Shown here in pieces: positions 12,801 through 24,800 of a stretch of 64,000 bases of DNA. The DNA is from Bolinopsis microptera (Eukaryota > Ctenophora > Tentaculata > Lobata > Bolinopsidae): positions 6,404,858 through 6,468,857 of the forward strand of contig NC_087075.1 in the NCBI RefSeq assembly GCF_026151205.1, read 5' to 3'. The position numbers were made by a program, and so were the translations under genes. The notes below the pieces were generated by a model that saw nothing but the letters and a program-made list of their open reading frames with translations, was not told the DNA's origin and did no database searches. Within the stretch, counting starts at the first letter, position 1. Every line of letters starts with the position of its first letter.

Positions 12801-15800
12801 ATATAATTTACTTTTAAATCATATCACGATTCTGTAGCATACAGGACCTCCGGTTCTCGTGAAAGAATCTGATTTGAACTATAGTTTTATATACTATCAG
12901 TATCATAATCATAATATTTAGTTATAAATGGAACCCACTGTTACATCTGAAAACAAAGTCAAGATCAAATGTTCAAGCTGCAGCGGCTGGTGTTACTCTA
13001 TTAGAAATATTCGCACATGCTCATGGTGTCAAAGTAATGTCCATGTCAAATGTTTTAAGGATAATTTAGGCTGTACGAGTTGCTGTGAAAGTATCATTCC
13101 TGGATTTCACGCAACCTACTATGAAATCTATGACGACTACAGTAAACTTAATAGTGACATATTTAATCCGTACGATCAGAATAGTCGATTTAATCTTATT
13201 GGCGACGCCATGACCAACGAAGAGCATCAAGATTCAACTTGGAGCAATATTTCATCTTTCCTAACTAGTTGTCAGTATAAACAACAACGTAACGTGAAAA
13301 AATCTACCTGCTCTCAACTTAAAACATTTTCTATGAACATAAGATCCCTTATTAAGAATATAGATCAACTACGTGATGATATTGAGACTTATGATAAGTA
13401 TGATATATTGTGTTTTAACGAAACTAATTGCACTTTAGGGAAATTACCGAACGGAATAAACGACGTTACCTTAGATGGATTTCATGAACCATTTATCCAG
13501 GATCCAATTCGCCCATCTGGAAAAGGTGGGGGGCTAGCCACTTATGTACACAAACGTGTAGTCGATTATGATAAAATTGATATTTTCACTCCAAACCCTG
13601 AACCAACTAATACTAGTGGCGAATTCCAATTTATCAAGCTCCATCAGTGCAAAGGATACAACAGAACGAAAATAATTGGCAATGTTTACCGTTCTCCCGC
13701 TAGGAGACCTGAAGCGTTTCTAGAAATTTTCAAAAATACGCTGCACAACCTAGGGAGACACACCCGTAAACATATGACGCTTCATGGAGATTTCAACCTT
13801 GATTTACTGAAGCATAGCAGCGACCAAGCATGTCAGAACATTATAGATATTGCGTCCTCTTACGGTTTTATTCAAATTGTATCACGCCCAACTCGCCTAA
13901 CGGACCATAGTGCCACGCTTATTGACCACATCTACACAAACAATCTTGAGGATACAATAAGCTGTAACGTCTTAACGACAGATATGTCTGATCACTTAGC
14001 AATAGTCACTACAATAAATCTTGATAACACGCCAACCAGCAGCTACCGCTCTGCGTCTAACTCACAAAATGTATCTCAAACTGAAACACGTAGATTTAAC
14101 GACACCAACAATCAAAAATTCAGAGACTTAATTACAGATGAAAGTTGGTCAGAAATTTTTAACAATACCAATGATGCCAACGAACAGTTCAATAATTTAA
14201 ATACGGCTTATAATAAGATTTACGAGTCTGCCTATCCCACAAAAAGACAATCACGAAGACAAAATGAACGTGTTAATCCGAAACCATGGATGCTGCCCTG
14301 GCTCGAAGAAGCTATAGAACGTAAAAATGAGTCATATTATGATTTTGTTAAGGAACCATCTGATAGTAACCGCAGTAAATATGACCGTCTGAAGAAGTTT
14401 TGTAATAAACACATCGATAAAGCTAAAAACAAGCACTTCAAAAAATTTTTTGAGCAAAACAAAGAAAATTCTAAGAAGCAGTGGCAAATGATAAACAGTC
14501 TTCTTAATAGGAAAAAATCTAAACATACTTCAATTAAACTGACTGACGAAGACGGCTCAATCAGCACTCCGGCAGCTGTAGCAGAAAAATTTAACGATTA
14601 CTTCTCAAACATCGCTCCTAAAATTAAGTCTGAAATTAGTAGTAGGACCACTTTTGATCCTGGTGGAACCCATAGCACACTTCGCAACGCCACTCCAAGT
14701 AGTATTTACTTAAAGCCAGTCACTGCCACAGAAATTCAGGACGTCATAAACCTGCTTAAGAATAAAGCCACACTAGACACTAAAATTGAACCTCTAAAAA
14801 TCGCTAACAGCTGTCCCAGTTTTACTAGTGTACTAGCCCACGTTGTCAACAGTTCTTTTGAACAGGGGATCTTTCCACAGGCTTTAAAAGAAGCGAAGGT
14901 GGTCCCAATTCACAAAGGTGGATCTAAATCTGACATAAAAAATTACAGGCCAATATCTCTTCTTGCTTCTTTCTCTAAAGTATTTGAAAAGCTAATGCAT
15001 AACCGAGTTATAAGTTTTTTAGATAAATACAGCATACTATGTGAAAACCAATACGGTTTTCGCCCGGGTAGGTCTTGTGAACATGCTCTTCTCAACGCAA
15101 AAGACACCATTCTTAATTCAATGTCTAAAAAGCAGGTAACTTTACTTCTTTTAATCGACTTCAGCAAAGCTTTCGACCTTGTGGATCATTCCATACTCTT
15201 GCGCAAGCTGGACCATTACGGCATAAGGGGTCAAGCCTTAAACTGGTTTAAGTCATATCTCACTAACAGGAAACAGTTTGTATCAATTGGCTCGTCAAAA
15301 TCTTCAACCAACCAAATTTTATACGGCGTGCCTCAAGGGTCAATATTAGGACCTTTACTTTTTATAATCTACATAAACGACCTGCCTCAAATATCAGATA
15401 TAGCAAATTTCATTATGTACGCAGATGATGCCAACATCTTCCTGATAGGAGAAAATCTTAATGAAGTTTACGATAAACTAATAACTCTTAGCGATGCTTT
15501 AGTTAAATGGGTAGATAATAATGGTTTAGCTCTCAACCTTAAAAAAACAAATTATATGATCTTCTCTCGACAAAGAAATCTTAATTATCGTGATGTGGCA
15601 ATTTCTGGTGTCACAATTGAGAGAAAAACAGAAGCCCGTTTTTTAGGAGTTATAATAGATGATAAACTAAACTGGTCCCATCATATTTCTGCCATGAAAA
15701 TGAAAATGTCCAGATACATAGGAGTCATGTACAAACTTAAAAAATATCTGCCTCTCGAAGCACGTCTTCAAATTTATCAAAGTTTTGTGCAGTCACACCT

Positions 15801-18800
15801 TAATTATTGCAGCCTTGTATGGGGCTTTGCTGCCAAGTCTCATATTGAATCGCTTTTTGTAAAACAGAAAATGGGCCTTCGAGCAGTATTACCTGGTTTC
15901 GTCAATTACTGGTACAAGGACGGTATCCCCCCAGCAAGTACCAAGTCTGGCTTTTATTCACATAAAATATTGACAGTACACAGTATCATTGTAAAGAACG
16001 CACTCATTTTAATGCATAAATTGAAAAACTTTCCTAATCTAGTACCATTGTCTCTCAAGAAAACAATTCCCAAAAGTGCACCATTATTTAATACTAACCT
16101 GGATTCTATTCTCACTACACAATGGTCAGAAAAGTATGGTCAACACCCTTACAACAACTCAGTATTTTTTAAAGGTCCATTATTAGCAATAAACCGATAT
16201 AATGTTGCAGCAACTTCCCCGCCTAGTCTATTTAACCTGAACATTTACAAAACTTGTATAAAAACTATGCTCATCGATCAGCAAAATGAAAACATCGAAG
16301 ACGATTGGCCTAATTTCATGTTATATGTATAACAGGACTAAGAAAATCAAAGCGTAACATAAACCAAAATGCCGATAATAACCTTGTCTCTACATCTTAG
16401 ATTACATGCACACACTTATGCATCACTCAATAAACGTCGCATATCTCATCAATTACACTGCCAACATAGGACATTATTTTTTATCGCCGCGATTTCAAAT
16501 CAAGTTACAAATTCTACAAATTTTGAAGTGCTCAGTCTTGTTTTACTTTTCTTATCTTTATCTATTAACCATTGGAAAATAAAACTTTAAATTATAAACC
16601 TTCATTGCATACTTTACCGGTAGAATCTAAATTGAATAGTTTGAGATTTCCTTTACATTTTATATTTATGCATGTGCCCCACGGGGATGAATTTCTTATT
16701 ACCATTGATATTATATATATTTTTTGAGTAAACATTGGCTGGTACCACGGGCCAGTCCCCAACCAAAACAAGTTGTCTACACGACTCATTGAAGGTGGAA
16801 CTGCAATCAAGAATGAGAATCAGCAGGGAAATCGGGACAAATTGAACTCTAGAAATACTCCTCCAACAAGTTCTCTGAGTACAATTAGACTGCCAGTACA
16901 CGATGGAAAAGGTGATAAGCCTGTGATTGCGAAGAAAGAGACTGTTTTAAACAAACTTTCTACAAGATTCGCCACAGAAGATGGCACTTCCACGCCGAAA
17001 AACAAACTTTGTAAGGAGAAATCCGGAAGAAAGGCGCTCGATGCCGAAACGATTAAAGATAGATGCACGGTCAGGACGAATTTTGAAATTGAATTGTGGA
17101 AGTGTAACGACATGGTACCTGGCCAGATTATCAAGGCCAAAGCAATTCAACGGGTTTTATTCAGACTTGGGTGTTCTTTAGAGGAAGCTTGCCTACAGAA
17201 TATATACAATATTTTCGGAGGAAAAAAATCCAGGTGTCCTACGTTATCAATTGTGCGATCCATGGAGCGGGTATTAAGACTAAAATCTAAGAAAAGACGT
17301 CGTCGGATGATGAGTATTTTACCTACCCCGGAATGTCAGAATGGAACAAAGAGTACAGATGATGTGGTGCAGAATACTGTGCATCAGCCATGCCCAATAG
17401 CTAGAGTGAAACCAATCTTGTCATCGGAAACTATTCAATCTATTCCAAAAATACAAGGAAAGCTGTCTACTAATTATGTCCATGCAAATGTGACAGGGAA
17501 GCATTCTTTTGCCTTTATTTCCCACATTGCGGTAATGCTAGAGTTAACTAGATCACTAGGTCTAAGCAATTTGAAAAGTTGTGACGATGAGGAACTTGTG
17601 CATAGATCGTTGAATGAAATAAAAAATAATCAGGATTCAAAGAAATATCTAAATGTAATTGATAGCGCGGAAGATATTGAAAATGAAGTCCCTGAAGTCT
17701 TAAAGCAGGTAAAGAACCTATTGGGGTGTGTGAAAGTGAAACAACCAGATCGAAGTTCTGTTTCAAAACATAGATGCTCTCATAATCTAAAGAGCCATTT
17801 AGCCAGTTATATAATATAATAACATCTATAAACAAAAGAGCACCTAAAGAGGCTCAGCAAAGTGCTGGCCTATTTACGCTTACGAAGACTCATTCGTTCA
17901 ATATGTCTCAAAGTAAATAAACTCCTCCATCCTACTCTATCTCTTGCTAAGTTCACTAAGTTGGTAAAATCATCTTCATTTTTTAAATAAATTTGTCTCT
18001 TAAATAGGTCCTTTTTCACAATAATATCATACAAATTAGTCCTGTGTCTACCCACTCGTCCCTTTAGTGTTTGACATCCTAGTGTAGCAAATAACAGAGA
18101 CTGGTAGGCAGGTGTGTCGTTGTCACTGCGTAGAACATGACCTAGCATTGCCCACCGTGCCTTTTCCACTCTCTCGTAAAGGGGCCTGGTCTGGGTACGA
18201 GCGTAGAGGGCCTTGTTAGATATTGAGCTAGGCCAATATATGTGTAGGATGCGCTTGAGGTGCTTCCTCTGAAGAACATCTACAGACTCTAAAACATGCT
18301 GAGGTACGGCCCAGCAGCAGCAGTTGTACAGGAGCACTGATACTACTAGTGAGTCGTAGAGTTTGATCTTTCTCTTCTCAGTTATCTGACTCCTCTCTGA
18401 TCCCTGGCACCACAGCTTGTCAAATGACCAGAAGGCAGAGTTAGCTTTATTTATTCTATTAGTAACATCCTGCTCTGATCCAAGCTTAGTATCAAGAAGC
18501 GTCTCGTTTCTCCACTCCTCTTTTCCTCTTAGTTCATTATCCCACTCGTCACAGGCACCAACTTCTTCTAAATACACTCTGGTAAACTTTGTCTTTGTGT
18601 CATTGACAAAGAGACTCCATTCACTGAGAATATTCTTGGAGATCTGAAAGATATCCTGTAACTCCTCCATATCTTCACCAATCTCCTCTAAATCGTCTGA
18701 ATAGCCGGACTCAAGAGGCATGTGGTTATCGGCTATCGGAGGGTTGGGTCTTGAGGGGAGGACTGCTCTTATGTGCACTACAGCTCCAGCTAGATTGAGG

Positions 18801-21800
18801 GTAAACAATTTACCAGCTGTGCTGTCTCCTTGGGAGGCTCCTATGTTGAAAGAGAACATCTCTGAGTCAGTAGAACACACTCTGACTACTAGAGTGGTGT
18901 TAGCCATGAGGTATTGTACAAGCCTCAGGTCGTCTCTGGAGCATCCTGCAGCTTCTAGTAGTCTGATTGTTGTACCTCTGCGGATGGTATTGAAGGCAGC
19001 TGACATGTCGATACTAACTTTGTTCCATTCAAACTCCTTCTTCATTACTACAGATATGAGCATGCTCTGTGCCCAAACTAGGTCGGCACTGCTCCTGCCA
19101 GCTTTGTAGGCAGCTTGGAACGGTCCAGTGAAGTTGTCCACAGCTCTCTCTATTCTGTTTAGCACTATCAGTGACAGGATCTTTCTAGAAACATTCAGCA
19201 GGGTCAATTGCAATGGTCGTATCGACTTAACTGGGCCACGAGTTTTACCAGGCTTAGCCAGTGGTGTGAGGATGCCTGCTCCTATTGCTTCAATGTGAAT
19301 GTTTTTCTCGAAAGACTCGTTGAACACATTAGCCAGCTCTTCATGAAGGAGGGGGTTGTTCAGGGCTTTCATGACCTCGCCAGGAACTTTATCAATACCC
19401 ACTGCTTTACCAGACTTGAGTTTACTGATGGCTCTCTCTATCTCTGCAACGGTGATGGGACTGTTAAGGCTAGATGGGGGGTCAAGGAAGGCAGGAAGGG
19501 TAGGCTCATCAGCGTCATTGAACTCAGCTTCAAAGTACTCCTTAATAATCCTCGCTTTCTCCTCATTAGTACCTGCGATATTCCCAGCAGGGTTGTGGAC
19601 GGTTAGAGCTGGTCTAACATATCCTTTGGCGAGTATCTTAGAGGCTCCAAAGTATCTCCGGGCGTCGTCTGTGTTGTTTACCTCTTCGACGAGTGTGTCA
19701 GCACTGCGGTTGTTGATATCTCTGAGTCTCTTTGTAATCTTACGTCTCAGCTGGTTGATGTTGGTCTTGACATGCTTCCTGTTGGTCGGGAATTTGTTCT
19801 GCATATTAGCAATCATCAGCTGCTTGCGTTCAAGTGACAGTTCAGCGATCTCAGGATCAGTACTGAAGGATTTGTGCTTTTTTTAGCCAGTTGTTTGGCC
19901 ATAAGAGGTAGCCTCCCTAGTCTTGGGACATCAGGAATGTCCGAGGAAGAGATTATTGAGGAACATCTATTTTCATTACTGAATAATGATGTATGTCGTG
20001 ATATAATGAAGATTCCTCAACCGTATGATGTTAATCGTATTACAAGTGAAGTTCTAAAATATATGAACGACGATAAGGACTCGGCTGCACTATAGTGAAA
20101 ATTATTTTAATGATAGACTTTTATATTCAAGTTAAATGATATAAGTAACTTCAAATTAGAACCTCAAGTTCTTTTATTTACGTTATTACAGTAACACCTG
20201 TAAAATTTTTACTTCATTGACACTGTTTTTTAATTTTGTAATATAATATATTGACAAATTGTTTGAGCGATAACTTTTACATTGAAACATCATTAGACGT
20301 GACTCTTTTTAACTTTGTAATATAATATCGTGACAAATTGACTCATTGTTTGAGCGATAACTTTTATGAAATATCATTAGACACTATTTTAAATTTTGTA
20401 ATATAATATCGTGACACAGTGACTCTTTATTCAGTTATTAATTCATTACGATTAGTATCACTAGATTTAATGATATAGATTATCATAGCCCTATTTTCAG
20501 TGTTGACACTGTGAATGGAATCTGTTGTTTTTTAAAAATTATTTATGAATCAGCTGTTTATATTTCTATGAATTATAATTTTTTATTGTAATGATCAAAT
20601 GTATCAATTATTTATCGGTTGTACCTATGTTATATGACTGTTTTACTCTTGTCATGGGCATTCCTATATTCCTACATGTAATGACTAATGAAGTAATGAA
20701 CAAAAATACCAACGCATGACCTAAAAGTAAACTAGTCTAGAATATTCACTCCATTGCAATGTCAACCCAAATTTGAATTTATGTTAAAAAAGTTAAACTT
20801 TCTAAGCCTGAATTTTGAAATTTAACATTAATTAGTTTAACTTTTTTAACTTTTTTTAACGTGGACCCCCCCCTATATTATATCTTTTTAGCCGACACCA
20901 ACGAAGTTTGCTAAGAATGAAGTGAGAAATACCAAATATAACCTGTTGACATTCATCCCCAAAGTTTTGTGGGAACAGTTCAAGGTAGGTTTTGATTTAA
21001 TTTAGTTAAATAATTAATTTAAACTTTTTAATTTTTGTATTCTTTGTGCGCTGACAATCACTATTCAAGTACTTAATTTAATTTTCTAACGTATTTTGAT
21101 GAATTTCTTGTCTTATCTTATCTTATCTTATGAGGATTCGTTGCGACGCAACAAGGCCATCGAATGAGTCGACCACATTTGTTATTTTATTTCGGCATTA
21201 CCTGCATTACAATGTAAACCAGCACTTTCAAGGAAGAGCTTTACAAGAAGCCGAAGGATCGTTCCTAAGGCCAGCGACGGTTAAGGCACTATGCCACACT
21301 TTCTTCGCCCGTGGCTTCGCTGTGTTGATCAAGCACAGCTCCTCATTTAACCCTCACACCCGATTTCTCGAGCATTCGGCTGAGTGAACCGTGGGGCTAC
21401 ATAGACCACTCGGGATCCTTAGCAGAGCGTCAACGACGCTCACCCCACGACTAGGCAGGCAGTGGGATTCGAACTCGCAACCTCACGATTACAAGGCCGA
21501 TGATTAACCAACTGATTAACCAACTGCGCTACCTGGCCGTTTTTTTCTCTCACCAAACTTACACATTATGATCATGCTATCATGTTGGAAATATTCAGTT
21601 TTACTAATTGGTTAATTAATCAAATAACTAATTAATTAACGAATTAACTAATTAACTAACTAACTAACTAACTAACTAATTAACTAACTAATTAATTAAC
21701 TAATTAACTGATTAATTAACTAACTAATTAATTAACTAATTAACTAATTAACTGATTAATTAACTAACTAATTAATTAACTAATTAATTAACTTACTAAT

Positions 21801-24800
21801 TAACTTACTAATTAACTAACTAATTAACTAATTCCCAGGTGTTTATCAATCTCTACTTCCTGGTAGTGGCAATCACTCAGCTGATCCCCTCACTGCGTGT
21901 AACGTATGTTTACACTTCGTGGCTCCCCCTTGGGTTTGTTATCTTTATAACCATGTGCAGAGAAGCGTTCGATGATATCAAGGTAGGTTTAACCTTAAAA
22001 CACAAGAAAATATCTTGAGATATTTTTATTATCACTTCGAGATGGCCAGGCCTACTCTCATGTGACAGCATGTAGTAGGCCTGGCCATCTCGAAGTGATA
22101 ATAATAATTAAATGTTTCGCAGATTGGCAATTGATCGGTGTAGTTGGTGTTGTACACACTGCACTGATAACGATATCACGTTGAACGTGTAATGTAAATA
22201 TAGTGTGGATTCATGCGAATATATATTCTAAATAAGAGATATTTTTAGTTTGATAAATAGATCTTTAATACTAGCCTCACCACATTCCTCATATCCCTCT
22301 TCCTTGCAGAATGCAGCAACTATATTAAACCAAGTTGGCAACCATATTCGAAGTCACATTCTCAAAATGAGCTAAACAATAAACATGACTGTTTTTACCC
22401 CTAAAAAGCTTTATTTAGTATACGTATGATGATGAGCCAAAATTTGATAAAACTTATTATTATTAATTAACAGAGAAGGTTGAGAGATAATGAAGTAAAC
22501 TAATTAACTAGTTCTAATTAACTAACTAATTAACTAATTAACTAATTAACTAACTAATTAACTAACTAATTAACTAACTAATTAACTAACTAATAAACTA
22601 ACTAATTAACTAACTAATTAACTAACTAATTAACTAATTAACTAACTAATTAGCTAACTAATTAACTAACTAATTAACTAAATAATTAGCTGACTAATAA
22701 ACAGAGAAGGTTGAGAGATAATGAAGTAAACTAATTAATTAACTAACTAACTAATTAACTAATCAATTAACTAATTAACAGAGAAGGTTGAGAGATAAAG
22801 AAGTAAACTAACTAATTAATTAACTAATTAACTTATTAACTAATTAACAGAGAAGGTTGAGAGATAACGAAGTAAACTAACTAATTAATCAACTAATTAA
22901 CTAATTAACAGAGAAGATTGAGAGATAACGAAGTAAACTAATTAATTAATTAAATAACTAATTAATCAACTAATTAACTATTTAACAGAGAAGATTGAGA
23001 GATAACGAAGTAAACTAATTAATTAATTAACTAACTAATTAATCAACTAATTAACTAATTAACAGAGAAGATTGAGAGATAACGAAGTAAACAGTGCGGT
23101 TTACAAGAAACTAACTCCGGGAGGCGTTGTCAAGATTTCCTCTGATAAAATCAAAGTTGGAGACCTCATCTATATTGAGAAAGTAAGTTATTTTTTAGGT
23201 TTAGCTTTTCAGATTACTTTGATAAATGTCTCGTAATTGAAAAGTTTTAAAATTGGCATATACAACACATAGCAATATAATAGTATCATGCAGAAATAAA
23301 ATGCCATTAAAAATTTTACAGCACACTTTGAAGCCAAAGAATTAATATTCTTGAGGAAGGAGTACTACGTTATATATAACAAGAATTGGGCCCGTTGTTT
23401 CGTTTTGGCGGACGCTAGATTTCCGTTCACTATAACTATAAATATAAGCTCCAATCAGCTCACTTCATAATAATAATATTGATACACATCAGTACACTAT
23501 GCTACGCATGCCACGTACAAATTGGGCTTATAACCCAATACTATACATTGCATAGTATACATTAAAATACACTCCCGCCGCGCATTCATCGACAGGCTAG
23601 CTATATACATCACATCTCCACAAGCAATACTCGCGCGCTGCACTGCGCGCTAGTTGTCATGGTAACTAACGGAAGGAAGGAATGACACCATATTTAAACC
23701 CACCTACTGCTACCTCCAAAATCCACGTTTTTCTGCAAAAACGTCCATTCGTAACCTTTCACTATTGCCTTTTTACAAAAGGGTGAACGGAAAAAATAAC
23801 ACGTGACCAGCACTTGATGATGTACACAATGTGTACAATGTACACGTCATGTACATTGTACAGTGTACACATGTACAATGTATACAATGTAACCTCCTCT
23901 CAGGACGAGCGTGTTCCTGCAGATGTGATCCTGCTGAGCACGACAGAAAGGGCAGGTTCCTGTTTTATCAGGACTGACCAACTAGACGGGGAGACCGATT
24001 GGAAACTAAGGCTAGCCGTGGGAACCACTCAAAAACTACCGGTCAGTAAGTGGGAATGTTTCGTTTTTATATTGTAGTTTTATGGTCTGTATACGCTGTA
24101 ACGCTGTAACTCTGTAACGCTGTAACGCTGATTGTTAACCAATGGATTATTTTATATTTTAAATTTATCTTTATTTTCTACAGTCTGATGCGGATGTGTT
24201 AAGGTGTGGTCCCTCAATATACGCTGAGAAACCCCAGAAGGACATCCATAACTTTATTGGAAACTTCTATTCGGTAAGACGTTCATTTCACTTGAATATT
24301 ATTTAAGCTATCGAATAATTGCTGATATTATTCATGTTCTAGATGGGATATAAAGATATGAGCCTCTTCACATTTATCAGTTTATCGTATTTTATTTCTC
24401 AACTTTAAATTAATTGATTAAAAAATTAATTAGCTTTAAATTCACAGGCGCTGCCGGTAGATACAGAAGAGCCTTTAAACATAGAAAACACCATGTGGGC
24501 CAATACAGTGGTTGCTAACGGAACCGCACTTGGAGCTGTAATCTACACTGGTAGAGAGACCAGAAGCAGCATGAACACCAGTGATGCACCCAGCAAGGTA
24601 CTGATCTACATTGTTATATTTTATAAATTTAGAGTGTTAAGTTTTCTGGCTTTAGTATTGACGATATGTTTTCAAGCATAAGTTAATTTTCTTAACTTAG
24701 TATTCATGTTATTTTCTGGGGTGACTAGTTTAAACACTGCTGAGTATAAGTTTATCTTAATAGCGGTGTTATTATATTATTAGTTAGCAATTAATGAGAT

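Larger units (their letters stand above)
10434..16724 (+). mobile_element. LINE A, CR1/L2-like with AlkB-SGNH ORF1
   Basis: A near full-length non-LTR retrotransposon: ORF1 region 10434-12288, a 640-bp spacer without genes (12289-12927), ORF2 12928-16332, then a 3' UTR. The 3' UTR contains the small hairpin GCCCCACGGGG near 16676-16687 and ends in AT-rich sequence before 16725. The exact ends and target duplication are not resolved; the left end may lie anywhere from about 10200 to 10430. ORF2 is intact but ORF1 has two frame breaks, so the copy is recent but probably no longer fully active. Confidence 0.8.
16728..20095 (+). pseudogene. Gene of the TIR element, split by LINE C
   Basis: An open frame runs from 16728 (after TGA) to 17819, and a second one from 19882 to 20095. 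The two lie in the same frame once LINE C and one copy of its 11-bp target duplication are removed, so they were one gene of about 430 codons. It may continue further left, beyond LINE A. The product is Lys/Ser rich with a basic cluster [10 protein letters not shown] in the middle and an acidic C-terminus ([19 protein letters not shown]). I do not recognise it and see no DDE/RNase-H transposase motif. Its first 70 residues weakly resemble LINE A 10780-11030 (shared spacing of Q.KL, N.D.L..R.TP and KKET.LN). Confidence 0.6.
10108..20873. mobile_element. 10.77-kb element with terminal inverted repeats
   Basis: The left end reads GGGGGGGGTCCACGTTAA and the right end is its reverse complement. 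The inverted match continues with AAAAGTTAAA, and after a middle part there is a second inverted block TTTAACTTTTTTAACATAAAT. TATATTA flanks both ends (10101-10107 and 20874-20880); the duplication could be read as 7, 8 or 9 bp because of the C run. Within it lie LINE A (about 10.4-16.7 kb), a gene split by LINE C, and a tandem repeat near the right end. Without the LINEs the element would be about 2.5 kb. I recognise no transposase, so the superfamily is open (hAT, MULE and P-like elements all have duplications in this range). It occupies most of ATP9 intron 3. Confidence 0.75.

Noticed and set aside
17809-19881. LINE C reverse transcriptase as a gene of the 10.77-kb element itself (a Maverick-like element)
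   Set aside because: The 11-bp target duplication and the interrupted frame show that it is a separate later insertion.
10108-20873. Maverick/Polinton identity for the large TIR element
   Set aside because: No DNA polymerase B, integrase or capsid genes; its size is mostly LINE sequence.
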